This document shows positions 7,692-16,465 of a stretch of DNA of 63,427 bases, in pieces. The position numbers and the translations under genes are program-made. The first letter of the stretch is position 1, and the number at the start of each line of letters is the position of its first letter. Under the pieces are notes generated by a model. The model did no database searches, was not told the origin of the DNA, and was given only the letters and a program-made list of their open reading frames with translations. This DNA is from Oscillospiraceae bacterium. Lineage in GTDB: Bacteria; Bacillota; Clostridia; Oscillospirales; Oscillospiraceae. Location: the NCBI GenBank assembly GCA_902765025.1, contig CACWYC010000007.1, positions 1 through 63,427 of the forward strand, read 5' to 3'.

Positions 7692-8942
7692 ATGAAGACT
7701 CGTAACGGTCTGTTTGCTGACGTTCCCGAAGAACTGTGGAACGACTGGCATTGGCAGGTTGACAACCGCGCTGAGACGGTGGAGGACCTGAAGAAGTACA
7801 TGACCCTGACTCCCGATGAGGAAGAGGGCGTCCGCAAGACCCTGGGCAAGCTGCGCATGGCTGTCACGCCTTACTATCTGTCCCTCATCGACCTGGACGA
7901 TCCCTTCGATCCCATCCGCAAGATGGCCATTCCCCGCGCCGAGGAGCTGGATTATGCCGACTATGAGGACGCCGATCCCCTCCACGAGGATACCGACTCT
8001 CCCACCCCCGGCCTGACCCACCGCTATCCCGACCGCGTGCTGCTGCTCATCACCGACCAGTGCTCCATGTACTGCCGTCACTGCACCCGTCGCCGCTTCG
8101 CCGGTCAGAACGACTGCGAGGTGCCCATGCAGCAGATCGACAAGTGCATCGAGTACGTGGCCAACCATCCCGAGGTCCGCGACGTGCTGCTCTCCGGCGG
8201 TGACGCTCTGATGGTCTCCGATGAGACGCTGGAGTACATCATCAGCAAGGTCCGCGCCATCCCCCATGTGGAGATCGTTCGCCTGGGCTCCCGCACCCCC
8301 GTGGTATGCCCCCAGCGTATCACCCCCGAGCTGTGCAACATGCTGAAGAAGTATCATCCCATCTGGCTCAACACCCACTTCAACACCCCAAAGGAGTTCT
8401 CTCCCGAATCCGCCAAGGCCTGCGCCATGCTGGCCGATGCCGGTATCCCTCTGGGCAACCAGTCTGTGCTGCTGGCCGGCGTCAACGACTGCACCCACGT
8501 GATGATGGAGCTGGTCCATGGCCTGGTGCAGATGCGCGTCCGCCCCTACTACATCTACGCCTGCGATCCCTCCCTGGGCCTGAGCCACTTCCGCACCCCC
8601 GTGTCCAAGGGCATCGAGATCATGGAGGCCCTCCGCGGCCATACCTCCGGCTACTGCATCCCCACCTTCGTGGTGGACGCTCCCGGCGGCGGCGGCAAGA
8701 CCCCCGTTATGCCCAACTACCTCATCTCCCAGACGCCTCGCAAGGTGATCCTGCGCAACTTCGAGGGCGTCATCACCTCCTACACCGAGCCTGCCAACTA
8801 TGTCCAGAACTGCCACTGCGACGTCTGCACCGGCAAGAAGAAGGTGGACAAGACCGGCGTGGCCTGGGTGGCCGAGGGGACGCTGCAGCGCTACTTGGAG
8901 CCCACCAAGCTGCTGCGTAACGAGCGTCACGTCAAGCACTAA
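7692..8942 (+). CDS. kamA: L-lysine 2,3-aminomutase (radical SAM, PLP)
   Basis: 416 residues, the same size as the clostridial enzyme. The radical-SAM cluster cysteines are C124, C128 and C131 (CSMYCRHC). The PLP lysine is K336 in APGGGGKTPVMPNY. The C-terminal cysteines CHCDVC match the zinc-binding site of KamA. It interconverts L-lysine and L-beta-lysine, the entry step of the pathway. The chosen ATG at 7692 has AAAGGAG eight bases upstream; a GTG two codons earlier is possible but less well placed. It lies between two GC-rich hairpins in the riboswitch-controlled operon. KamA is oxygen sensitive, which suits a strict anaerobe. Confidence 0.97.
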   Translation: MKTRNGLFADVPEELWNDWHWQVDNRAETVEDLKKYMTLTPDEEEGVRKTLGKLRMAVTPYYLSLIDLDDPFDPIRKMAIPRAEELDYADYEDADPLHEDTDSPTPGLTHRYPDRVLLLITDQCSMYCRHCTRRRFAGQNDCEVPMQQIDKCIEYVANHPEVRDVLLSGGDALMVSDETLEYIISKVRAIPHVEIVRLGSRTPVVCPQRITPELCNMLKKYHPIWLNTHFNTPKEFSPESAKACAMLADAGIPLGNQSVLLAGVNDCTHVMMELVHGLVQMRVRPYYIYACDPSLGLSHFRTPVSKGIEIMEALRGHTSGYCIPTFVVDAPGGGGKTPVMPNYLISQTPRKVILRNFEGVITSYTEPANYVQNCHCDVCTGKKKVDKTGVAWVAEGTLQRYLEPTKLLRNERHVKH

Positions 8943-8957
8943 GCGTTTTCTCATGCC

Positions 8958-8989
8958 GGCGGCGGGCCGTCTTTCTCCGGCCCGCCGCC
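8958..8989 (+). other. intercistronic GC-rich hairpin between kamA and kamD
   Basis: A perfect 12-bp stem of almost pure G/C (8958-8969 with 8978-8989) with an eight-base loop. No T run follows. Together with the kdd-kamA hairpin it brackets kamA. It may protect or separate the kamA message. Confidence 0.7.
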
Positions 8990-9026
8990 GCGCTGCCATT
9001 TCGACATTTAATAAAGAGGTAACACT

Positions 9027-10589
9027 ATGGAAAGCAAACTCGGCTTGAATTTTGATCTGGTCAATCAGGCCCGGGCCTCCGCCGCCAAGATTGCGGACGA
9101 TACCCAGCGCTTCATCGACCAGCACACCACCGTCACGGTGGAGCGCGCCGTTTGCCGTCTGCTGGGCATCGATGGCGTCAACGATATGGACGTCCCCATG
9201 CCCAACGTGCTGGTGGATCACCTGATGGCCAATGGCCTGCTGCCACTGGGCGCCGCCTGGACCATCGGTAACGCCATCATCGAGACCGGCAAGGACCCCC
9301 AGGGCGTGGCAGAGGCCATCGACGCCGGCGATGTGGACCTGAGCAAGGTCCCCGCCCATTCCGACGCGGAGATTCGCGCCGCCATTAAGCCCTATGTGGA
9401 CAAGACTATTGAGCGCATAAAGGGCAACGTGGCCAAGCGCAACGAGTTCCTGAACCGCTTCGGCGACAAGGAAGGCCCGTATCTCTATATCATCGTGGCC
9501 ACCGGCAATATCTACGAGGATATTATCCAGGCCAAGGCCGGCGCCAAGCAGGGCGCCGACATCATCGCCGTCATCCGCACCACCGGCCAGTCCCTGCTGG
9601 ACTACGTGCCCTACGGCGCTACCACCGAGGGCTTCGGCGGCACCTACGCCACCCAGGAGAACTTCCGCCTGATGCGCGCCGCCCTGGACGAGGTGGGCGA
9701 GGAGCAGCACCGCTATATCCGCCTGTGCAACTATTGCTCCGGCCTGTGCATGCCCGAAATCGCCGCCATGGGCGCCCTGGAGCGCCTGGACGTCATGCTC
9801 AACGACGCCCTCTACGGCATCCTGTTCCGCGACATCAACATGCAGCGCACCATCGTGGACCAGTTCTTCTCCCGCGTCATCAACGGCTACACCGGCGTCA
9901 TCATCAACACCGGTGAGGACAACTACCTCACCACCGACGACGCCATCACCTCCGCCCATACCGTGCTGGCCTCCCAGTTCATCAACGAGGCCTTCGCCAA
10001 GAGCGCCGGCATGCGTGAGGAGCAGATGGGTCTGGGCCACGCCTTCGAGATGGACCCCTCCGTGGAGAACACCTTCCTCTACGAGCTGGCCCAGGCGCAG
10101 ATGGCCCGGGAAATTTTCCCCAAGGCGCCCCTGAAGTATATGCCTCCCACCAAGTTCATGACCGGCAACATCTTCCGCGGCCACATCCAGGATGCCCTGT
10201 TCAACATGGTCACCATCCTCACCGGCCAGAAGCTGCACCTGCTGGGCATGATGACCGAGGCCATCCACACCCCCTTCATGTCCGACCGCGCCCTGTCCAT
10301 TGAGAACGCCCAGTATATCTTCCGCACCATGAAGGACCTGGGCAGCGAGCTGACCTACAAGGAGAACGGCATCATCCGCAACCGCGCCAACGAGGTGCTG
10401 GTGAAGGCCACCGACCTCCTGAAGGAGATCGAGACCCTGGGCCTGTTCACCACCATCGAGAAGGGCATCTTCGCCGACGTGAAGCGCCCCAAGGACGGCG
10501 GCAAGGGCCTGGCCGGCGTGGTGGTGAAGGACGACAAGTACTTCAATCCCTTTGTGGAAGAGATGAAAGGTAAGGTGGCAGGAGAATGA
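9027..10589 (+). CDS. kamD: lysine 5,6-aminomutase alpha subunit
   Basis: 520 residues, close to the known alpha subunit length of about 516. KamD forms the TIM-barrel subunit that binds adenosylcobalamin and PLP with KamE, and moves the terminal amino group of beta-lysine to give 3,5-diaminohexanoate. Recognisable segments include LPLGAAWTIGNAIIETGKDPQ-like text near residue 75 and RLCNYCSGLCMPEIAAM near residue 233. It overlaps kamE by four bases, consistent with one-to-one subunit production. Identification rests on length, sequence resemblance and position. Confidence 0.95.
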   Translation: MESKLGLNFDLVNQARASAAKIADDTQRFIDQHTTVTVERAVCRLLGIDGVNDMDVPMPNVLVDHLMANGLLPLGAAWTIGNAIIETGKDPQGVAEAIDAGDVDLSKVPAHSDAEIRAAIKPYVDKTIERIKGNVAKRNEFLNRFGDKEGPYLYIIVATGNIYEDIIQAKAGAKQGADIIAVIRTTGQSLLDYVPYGATTEGFGGTYATQENFRLMRAALDEVGEEQHRYIRLCNYCSGLCMPEIAAMGALERLDVMLNDALYGILFRDINMQRTIVDQFFSRVINGYTGVIINTGEDNYLTTDDAITSAHTVLASQFINEAFAKSAGMREEQMGLGHAFEMDPSVENTFLYELAQAQMAREIFPKAPLKYMPPTKFMTGNIFRGHIQDALFNMVTILTGQKLHLLGMMTEAIHTPFMSDRALSIENAQYIFRTMKDLGSELTYKENGIIRNRANEVLVKATDLLKEIETLGLFTTIEKGIFADVKRPKDGGKGLAGVVVKDDKYFNPFVEEMKGKVAGE

Positions 10590-11374
10590 GCAGCGGACTG
10601 TATAACACCCATAAAATCGATTTTGATACCACGCTGGACCTGACCCGCCTGAAGCCCTACGGCGACACCATGAACGACGGCAAGGTGCAGACCAGCTTCA
10701 CCCTGCCCGTCAAGGACGACGCCCGCGGCGAGGAAGCCGCCCGTCAGATCGCCAAGAAGATGGGTCTGGAAGAGCCCAACGTGGCCTACCATGCCCCCCT
10801 GGATAAGGAGTTTACCTTCTACGTGGTGTACGGAAGCTGTGTCCACAGCGTCAACTACGAGGATATCCACGTCATCACCGTGGAGTCCGAGGTCATGAGC
10901 ATGGAGGAGACCAACGACTACATCCGGGAGCACATCGGCCGCAAGGTAGTCATGGTGGGCGCCTCCACCGGCACCGACGCCCATACCGTGGGCATCGACG
11001 CCATCATGAACCGCAAGGGCTTCGCCGGCCACTACGGCGTGGAGCGCTACGAGATGGTGGAGGCCTACAACCTGGGCTCCCAGGTGCCCAACGAGGAGTT
11101 CATCAAGAAGGCCGTGGAGCTGCATGCCGACGCCCTGCTGGTGTCCCAGACTGTGACCCAGAAGGACGTCCACATCCAGAACCTGACCAACCTCATCGAG
11201 CTGCTGGAGGCCGAGGGCCTGCGTGATAAGTTCGTGGTGGTCTGCGGCGGCCCCCGCATCACCCATGAGCTGGCCAAGGAGCTGGGCTATGACGCCGGCT
11301 TCGGCGCCGGCACCTATGGCGACGACGTGGCCAGCTTCGTGGTCACCGAGATGGTCAAGCGCGGCATGAAATAA
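10586..11374 (+). CDS. kamE: lysine 5,6-aminomutase beta subunit (B12/PLP)
   Basis: 262 residues with a C-terminal cobalamin-binding domain. The B12 motif DxHxxG is D131-A-H133-T-V-G136; His133 is the expected axial ligand. K144 in NRKGFAG matches the PLP-binding lysine of the characterised beta subunit exactly by number. It partners KamD and is coupled to it by a four-base overlap. It is last in the riboswitch-controlled operon and is followed by a strong terminator. The enzyme inactivates during turnover, which explains the KamB/KamC pair upstream. Confidence 0.97.
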   Translation: MSSGLYNTHKIDFDTTLDLTRLKPYGDTMNDGKVQTSFTLPVKDDARGEEAARQIAKKMGLEEPNVAYHAPLDKEFTFYVVYGSCVHSVNYEDIHVITVESEVMSMEETNDYIREHIGRKVVMVGASTGTDAHTVGIDAIMNRKGFAGHYGVERYEMVEAYNLGSQVPNEEFIKKAVELHADALLVSQTVTQKDVHIQNLTNLIELLEAEGLRDKFVVVCGGPRITHELAKELGYDAGFGAGTYGDDVASFVVTEMVKRGMK

Positions 11375-11390
11375 GTTTTTGCGCCGGGTG

Positions 11391-11420
11391 AACGACCGCG
11401 GACTTTCCTCCGCGGTCGTT
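11391..11420 (+). terminator. terminator of the lysine operon
   Basis: A perfect 12-bp stem (11391-11402 with 11409-11420) with a six-base loop, extended by outer pairing of GCCGGGTG with CACGCCCGGC. Only a short T run follows. It lies 16 bases after the kamE stop. A second hairpin with a 10-bp perfect stem follows at 11441-11468. Confidence 0.8.
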
Positions 11421-11440
11421 TTCACGCCCGGCACCCCTCA

Positions 11441-11468
11441 GCACCGAAAAATGCCCCCTTTTCGGTGC
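11441..11468. other. 10-bp hairpin between kamE and the CoA-transferase genes
   Basis: GCACCGAAAA pairs perfectly with TTTTCGGTGC around an eight-base loop. It follows the kamE terminator and precedes the promoter at 11511. It may be a second terminator, as its 3' arm starts with TTTT, or part of the upstream control region. Confidence 0.45.
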
Positions 11469-11510
11469 GAAAAACCTGCATTTTTTGTGAAAAAGTGCCC
11501 GTTGTCGGGG

Positions 11511-11539
11511 TTGCTTTTTCCGATGGGGCGTGATATGAT
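11511..11539 (+). promoter_or_regulatory. promoter of the CoA-transferase pair
   Basis: TTGCTT (11511-11516), a 17-base spacer and TATGAT (11534-11539). The roughly 55-base leader contains an A/T hairpin (11551-11558 with 11565-11572). The CoA-transferase genes are therefore probably transcribed separately from the riboswitch operon. Confidence 0.7.
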
Positions 11540-11602
11540 ATGCCTGTTAAAAAAATAGCGAACACTATTTTTGGGAAACAGTAACAACAAGGAGGACTAC
11601 AA

Positions 11603-12295
11603 ATGGCAAAGAAACCTGTTCTCACTGCCGCTGAGGCAGCGAAGATGATCCCGGAAGGCGCCACCATTCTGTGCGGCGGCTTCCTGGCTTGCGGTCAGGC
11701 CCGCGCAATCGTCAAAGAGCTGGTGAAGCTGGGTACCAAGAATCTGACTCTGGTGGCCAATGATATGGCCCGTGAGACCGGCCCCATGGGCGAGAAGTAC
11801 TTCGGCATCGCCGAGCTGATTCATAACCACCAGGTCAAGCGCATCATCGCCACCCACGTGGGCATGACCCCCGAGGTGGGCCAGCAGAGCGCCGAGGGCA
11901 CACTGGAGGTCAACCTGATCCCCCAGGGCTCCCTGGCCGAGTGCGTTCGCGCCGGCGGCGCCGGCCTTGGCGGCGTGCTGACTCCCGTGGGCGTGGATAC
12001 GCTCATCGAGCAGAGCCCCCTGTGCCTGGGCAAGCAGACCATCGACGGCAAGGAATACCTGCTGATGAAGCCCATCCGCGGCGACTTCGCCCTGCTGGGC
12101 ACCTATAAGTGCGATGAGTACGGCAACTGCTGGTACAAGGGCACCATGCGCAACTTCAACACGGTCATGGCCACCGCTGCCGACACCGTGATCGCTGAGT
12201 GCGAGTACATTGTTCCCGTTGGCGAGATCGAGCCCGAGAACATCCACACCTACGGCATGTGCGTTGACTACATCGTGGAAGGAGAAAGAAAGTAA
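11603..12295 (+). CDS. atoD: butyryl-CoA:acetoacetate CoA-transferase, alpha subunit
   Basis: 230 residues, a family I CoA-transferase A subunit. The glycine-rich segment ATILCGGFLACGQ near residue 20 is in the expected CoA-binding position, and the later GTYKCDEYGNCWYKG matches the family pattern. With the beta subunit it exchanges CoA between butyryl-CoA and acetoacetate, producing butyrate and the acetoacetyl-CoA needed to close the lysine route. Related pairs use acetate or 3-oxoacids, so substrate is inferred from position directly after the lysine genes. The stop and the next start share one base. Confidence 0.85.
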   Translation: MAKKPVLTAAEAAKMIPEGATILCGGFLACGQARAIVKELVKLGTKNLTLVANDMARETGPMGEKYFGIAELIHNHQVKRIIATHVGMTPEVGQQSAEGTLEVNLIPQGSLAECVRAGGAGLGGVLTPVGVDTLIEQSPLCLGKQTIDGKEYLLMKPIRGDFALLGTYKCDEYGNCWYKGTMRNFNTVMATAADTVIAECEYIVPVGEIEPENIHTYGMCVDYIVEGERK

Positions 12296-12963
12296 TGGAA
12301 AAGTCTGAGATCAAGGCCTTTATTGCCAAGCGCTGCGCCAAAGAGCTGAAGGACGGCGATGTTGTCAACCTGGGTATCGGCCTGCCCACCATGATCCCCG
12401 CTTATCTGCCCGAGGGCGTTGAGCTGATCATCCATGCCGAGCTGGGCATCGTGTCCGCCGGCGCCACCCCCAAAGAGGGCGATGCCAACTACGATCCCTA
12501 CCACGTCATCGACGCCGGCGGCGGTGTTGCTTCCGTGGCTTACGGCGGCGGCTTCATCGACTCCGCCACCAACTTCGGCCTGATCCGCGGCGGTCACGTG
12601 GACGCCTGCTTCCTGGGCGCCCTGGAGGTGGACGCTGAGGGCAACCTGGCCAACTGGATCATCCCCGGCAAGAAGATGCCCGGCATGGGCGGCGCTATGG
12701 ACCTGTGTGTCGGCGCCCGCAACTGCATCGTGTGCATGGAGCACACCGCCAAGGGCAACCCCAAGATCCTCGAGAAGTGCCGCCTGCCCCTGACCGCTTC
12801 CCACTGCGTCAACAAGATCATCACCGAGATGTGCGTGCTGGAAGTCACCGATAAGGGCCTGCTCATGACCGAGATCAACCCCGAGTTCACCGTTGACGAT
12901 GTGAAGGCCGCCACCGCTGCCCCCATCACCGTCGCCGAGAACCTGAAGTCCATGCTGGACTGA
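12295..12963 (+). CDS. atoA: butyryl-CoA:acetoacetate CoA-transferase, beta subunit
   Basis: 222 residues, the catalytic B subunit of a family I CoA-transferase. NLGIGLPT (25-32) is the family motif. E49 in HAELGI is at the position of the catalytic glutamate, which forms the glutamyl-CoA intermediate; most relatives read ENG there, so the Leu at 50 is a small variation. It starts on the last base of the alpha stop codon. A strong terminator follows 18 bases after the stop. The butyrate-forming role is inferred from context and known lysine-fermenting relatives. Confidence 0.87.
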   Translation: MEKSEIKAFIAKRCAKELKDGDVVNLGIGLPTMIPAYLPEGVELIIHAELGIVSAGATPKEGDANYDPYHVIDAGGGVASVAYGGGFIDSATNFGLIRGGHVDACFLGALEVDAEGNLANWIIPGKKMPGMGGAMDLCVGARNCIVCMEHTAKGNPKILEKCRLPLTASHCVNKIITEMCVLEVTDKGLLMTEINPEFTVDDVKAATAAPITVAENLKSMLD

Positions 12964-12981
12964 TTTCCCAAAAACCATAAG

Positions 12982-13015
12982 AATGACGCCCGCCGAAAGG
13001 CGGGCGTCATTTTTT
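12982..13015 (+). terminator. terminator of atoD-atoA
   Basis: A 13-bp perfect stem (12982-12994 with 12999-13011) closed by a GAAA tetraloop and followed by a T run. It separates atoA from the convergent nhaC-like gene. Confidence 0.93.
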
Positions 13016-13027
13016 ATCCAAAATCCA

Positions 13028-14386
13028 TCATTTCCGCCTGGCCTGCCGCAGTGCGGCGTACACGATGGCCGCCGCCACCATGGCAAGGTTATAGAACGTG
13101 TAGGGCAGATATTCCGCCGTGGCCACCCCCAGCACCCCGGCCATGTAGATGCCGCAGGTGTTCCAGGGCACCAGCGCCGAGGTCAGCGCCCCGCCCACAC
13201 CGATGGCAAGGGAGAGGTCCCGCCGCTCCATCCCCGCTTTGTCAAAGGCGGAGGCGTACATCCGCCCCGGCAGGGCGATGCCGATATACTGGTCCGGCAG
13301 CACCACGTTCACCAGGGCGCAGGTGGCCACCGTGCAGGCCATCAGCGGCACGAAGCCCCGAAGACGGTGAACGACAGGGGAGAGCAGCACCTCCATCTGC
13401 CCCGTCTTTTCCATCACGCCGCCGAAGGCCATGGCCAGCACCACGATGGACACGGAGTACAGCATGGAGGCGAGGCCGCCGGCGGTCAACAGTTGGTCCA
13501 CCATGGCCACACCGGTCTGCCCCGCGTAGCCGCCAAAGGCGCAGCCCATCACCTCCGCCGCCGTTGCGCCCTGCACCGCCACGGCGTACACGCCCCCCGC
13601 CACGCAGCCCAGGAAAAGGCTGGGGATGGCGGGGATTTTGCACAGGATGCACGCCAGCAGCACCGCCAGCGGCAAAAAGGCGGGCAGCCCCAGCCGGAAA
13701 GCGGATTGCAGCGTGTCCGACATGGCCGCCGCGCTGTCCGCCGCCGCGCCGCCGCCGTACCGCCAGCCCAGCACGCCAAAGGCCCCCAGGCATACCGCAA
13801 AGGTGGGCAGCGCCGCCTTGGCGATGTTGCGTATGCTGGCAAACACGTCGATTTCCGCCATGGCCGCTGCCAGCACCGTGGAGTCCGCCAGAGGGGAGAG
13901 CTTGTCGCCCACGTAGGCCCCGGAGATGACGGCCCCCGCCGCCATGGGCAGCGGCACGCCCATGGCCCGGGCCATGCCCATAAAGGCGATGCCTACCGTG
14001 CCCGCCGTGCCCCAGGAGCCCAGGGCCATGGACAGCAGGGCACACACCAGCATGGCGCTGGCCAGGAACAGCCTCGGCGAGATGAGCCGCAGCCCGTACA
14101 CCACCATGGCCGGCACCGTGCCCGCGGCGATCCACACCCCCACCAGCACGCCGATGAGCAGCAAAATCAGCACCGCCTCCAGCGACCGGCTGATGCTGTC
14201 CACCATGCCCCGGCAGATGTCCTCCCATTTCCAGCCGTACAGCAGCGCAATGGCCGTCGCCACGCCGCAGCCCAGCAGCAGCGGGATCTGGGGCTCGCTG
14301 TGCCATACCACCAGGCACACAAACATAATGCCCGCCGTGAGGATGAGCCCCAGCAGGGCCGCCCAAAAGGGAATCTTTTTCACCAT
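13028..14386 (-). CDS. NhaC-family Na+/H+ antiporter
   Basis: 452 residues, strongly hydrophobic, about 10-12 predicted membrane helices. The segments ISGAYVGDKLSPLADST and ALGSWGTAGTVGIAF match the NhaC family signature. Members exchange sodium for protons, and some relatives exchange organic anions or amino acids. It sits convergent to the CoA-transferase genes at the edge of the lysine locus, where such antiporters recur in lysine fermenters, so a role in ion balance during amino acid fermentation is plausible but not shown. No dedicated lysine permease is visible nearby. It is separated from the next gene by a 121-base divergent spacer. Confidence 0.88.
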   Translation of the reverse strand: MVKKIPFWAALLGLILTAGIMFVCLVVWHSEPQIPLLLGCGVATAIALLYGWKWEDICRGMVDSISRSLEAVLILLLIGVLVGVWIAAGTVPAMVVYGLRLISPRLFLASAMLVCALLSMALGSWGTAGTVGIAFMGMARAMGVPLPMAAGAVISGAYVGDKLSPLADSTVLAAAMAEIDVFASIRNIAKAALPTFAVCLGAFGVLGWRYGGGAAADSAAAMSDTLQSAFRLGLPAFLPLAVLLACILCKIPAIPSLFLGCVAGGVYAVAVQGATAAEVMGCAFGGYAGQTGVAMVDQLLTAGGLASMLYSVSIVVLAMAFGGVMEKTGQMEVLLSPVVHRLRGFVPLMACTVATCALVNVVLPDQYIGIALPGRMYASAFDKAGMERRDLSLAIGVGGALTSALVPWNTCGIYMAGVLGVATAEYLPYTFYNLAMVAAAIVYAALRQARRK

Positions 14387-14507
14387 TTTTCAATAACGCT
14401 TCCTTTTTCTTTCTAATATATCCATCATAGTCCAAAAAGCCCTTGCTGTCAAACACCCCCGGGATTATAATGGTGAATATAATGGTGAAGAAAGGATGTG
14501 ACGCCCC

Positions 14508-15359
14508 ATGGAAGCCTATGTGATGGATGCCTTTTCCCGCCGCGTGTTCGGCGGCAACCAGGCCGGCGTGGTGCTGCCGGACCGCCCGCTGGACGACGCC
14601 CTCTGCACCCAAATCGCCGGGGAGTTCAAGCACTCGGAGACCGCCTTTGTCACGGCAGGGGAGGGGGGCGTCACGCTGCGCTACTTCACCCCCGCCGGGG
14701 AGGTGGAGCTGTGCGGCCACGCCACCGTGGCCTCCTTCGCCCTGCTGCGCCAGCTGGGCAAAATCGACGACGGCGACCATATCGCCCACACCAAGGCCGG
14801 GGATTTGTCCATCACCGTCGCCGGCGACACGGTGTGGATGGACATGGCCCCGCCCCGTCTGCTACGTACCCTGACGGCGGAGGAGCTGCCGGAGCTGTAC
14901 GGCGCCTACGGCATCACTCCCGCCGACTGCCCCGACGGCTTCGCCCCACAAATCGTGTCCACCGGCCTTGCCGACATTATGATGCCCGTCCGCGACCACG
15001 ACACGCTGCTGCGCGCCGTGCAGAACGACGCCGCCGTCACCGCCCTCAGCCGCTGGTACGACTGCGTGGGCGTCCATATGTTCTGCCTGGGCGATGGCGT
15101 CACCTATTGCAGCAACTTCGCCCCCCTCTACGACATCCCAGAGGAGTGCGCCACCGGCACCTCCAACGGCGCCCTGACCTATTATCTCTATCTCCGCGGC
15201 CTGGTGCAGCCGGGGCAGGAGAACGTGTTCTGCCAGGGGGAGCACATGCGCCGTCCCTCGGAAATCCGCAGCCGCCTTACCATGGGGGCGGACGGCAGCC
15301 CAACCGTCCGCATCGGGGGCAGCGCCGTCATGAGCCTGGCCTGCGATTTGAAAATCTGA
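14508..15359 (+). CDS. PhzF-family isomerase/epimerase
   Basis: 283 residues. The PhzF signature is clear: N-terminal VMDAFSRRVFGGNQAGVV, then FKHSETAFV with the likely catalytic Glu at 44, and later ELCGHATVASFAL. The fold is a duplicated diaminopimelate-epimerase-like domain. Family members catalyse proton shifts on small metabolites; most outside phenazine clusters have no known substrate, and no phenazine genes are seen here. The start has an AAAGGATG site somewhat far upstream (about 12 bases). A bidirectional terminator follows. Confidence 0.88.
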   Translation: MEAYVMDAFSRRVFGGNQAGVVLPDRPLDDALCTQIAGEFKHSETAFVTAGEGGVTLRYFTPAGEVELCGHATVASFALLRQLGKIDDGDHIAHTKAGDLSITVAGDTVWMDMAPPRLLRTLTAEELPELYGAYGITPADCPDGFAPQIVSTGLADIMMPVRDHDTLLRAVQNDAAVTALSRWYDCVGVHMFCLGDGVTYCSNFAPLYDIPEECATGTSNGALTYYLYLRGLVQPGQENVFCQGEHMRRPSEIRSRLTMGADGSPTVRIGGSAVMSLACDLKI

Positions 15360-15371
15360 TATTTAGCGCAA

Positions 15372-15401
15372 AAAAGAGGTGCCGCCACCGGCACCTCTTT
15401 T
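15372..15401. terminator. bidirectional terminator between phzF-like and eamA genes
   Basis: A 13-bp perfect stem (15372-15384 with 15389-15401), with an A run before and a T run within its 3' side, so it can end transcripts from both converging genes. Confidence 0.9.
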
Positions 15402-15410
15402 CAATAAAAC

Positions 15411-16289
15411 TCATTCTTTATACGCCAAAATCACGCCCACCGTGATCAGCACCGCCCCTAAAATGGACATGAGTGAGATGGGCTCGCCCAGCAGCAGCCA
15501 CCCCACGAACACTGTCACGAACGGGGAGGCGTACAGGTAGTTGTTGGTCACCACCACGCCCAGCCGCTGGAAGGCGATGTTCCAGATGGCGAAGCACACC
15601 GCGTTGCCGAACACCGCCAGGAACAGCCAGGAGATCCACACCTTGGGGTCAGCGAACACCGGCTGCAAATTGGGCAGCCCGTCGGTGAGCAGCATCAGCG
15701 GCACGGCGGTGATAAAGGCCCACAGGAACACCCGCCGCGTCACGATGAAGTTATCATACTGCTCCGTGTATTTCTTGATGAGGATGGAGTACACCGCCCA
15801 GGCCAGGGCCGCGCCCAGCGCCAGCAGGTCGCCCACAGGGCTCAAGTGAAAGGCCAGGGTGCCATTGAGCACCACCAGCACCACGCCGGCGATGGCCACC
15901 ACCGCCCCCACGTACACCCACTTGCCCAGTTTCTCCCCCTGCCGGGAGAAGAGCTGCGCCAGTATCACCGTCAGCACCGGCGACATGGCCACAATGATGC
16001 CCACGTTGGCGGCATAGGTGTAGGTCAGCGCCTTGTTCTGCAAGAAGAAGTAAAAGCTGCCGCCCATAATGCCGATGAGGACAAACATCAACTCATCTTT
16101 CAACGGCAGGCGCAAAAACCTGGGCCGCATGGCCAGCAGCGCCAGATAGGCAAGCCCCATCCGCAGCGGGATGATCTGAATGGCGGTAAGCCCCGCCCCC
16201 AGCAGGTTTTTCGTCAGCACGAAGCAGCTTCCCCACACCAGCACGGTGAAGATGGCGTACACGTGCCCCATCAGCTTTTCACGGTTCAT
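15411..16289 (-). CDS. EamA/DMT-family transporter
   Basis: 292 residues with ten predicted membrane helices in two EamA repeats. The first ends near residue 135 (AGVVLVVLNGT) and the second ends with ITVGVILAYKE. N-terminal AIFTVLVWGSCFVLTKNLL is typical of drug/metabolite exporters. These carry amino acids, nucleobases or other metabolites outward; the substrate cannot be read from sequence. It is a single gene transcribed divergently from the nucleotidyltransferase gene. Confidence 0.9.
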   Translation of the reverse strand: MNREKLMGHVYAIFTVLVWGSCFVLTKNLLGAGLTAIQIIPLRMGLAYLALLAMRPRFLRLPLKDELMFVLIGIMGGSFYFFLQNKALTYTYAANVGIIVAMSPVLTVILAQLFSRQGEKLGKWVYVGAVVAIAGVVLVVLNGTLAFHLSPVGDLLALGAALAWAVYSILIKKYTEQYDNFIVTRRVFLWAFITAVPLMLLTDGLPNLQPVFADPKVWISWLFLAVFGNAVCFAIWNIAFQRLGVVVTNNYLYASPFVTVFVGWLLLGEPISLMSILGAVLITVGVILAYKE

Positions 16290-16390
16290 AGTCTCCCACG
16301 CTCCTCGGCTCTCGTTTCTCTAACACATTATTATATACCGTTCCTCGTCCAAAAGCTACAAATAATTTCCCGCCATATCCGGTTTAACGG

Positions 16391-16419
16391 TTGCCCGCCG
16401 GGATAAATTGTGGTATGAT
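16391..16419 (+). promoter_or_regulatory. promoter of the nucleotidyltransferase gene
   Basis: TTGCCC (16391-16396), a 17-base spacer, TATGAT (16414-16419), about 45 bases before the ATG. Confidence 0.7.
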
Positions 16420-16465
16420 GGTGAAACCAAATGGCTACTACTATCATTTCAGGAGGTTTTTCAAT

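Noticed and set aside
7671..10268. 865-codon minus-strand ORF across kamA and kamD
   Set aside because: Low-complexity His/Gly/Val/Leu product with no motif; typical antisense shadow in G+C-rich genes.
11471..11490. Possible Rex site (TTGTGAAAAAGTG) before the CoA-transferase genes
   Set aside because: Only one half-site matches; the other half lacks TTCACAA or TTAACAA.
12983..14416. 477-codon plus-strand ORF over the NhaC gene
   Set aside because: Begins inside a terminator, gives an Arg/His/Gly/Pro-rich product, and opposes a clear membrane transporter gene.
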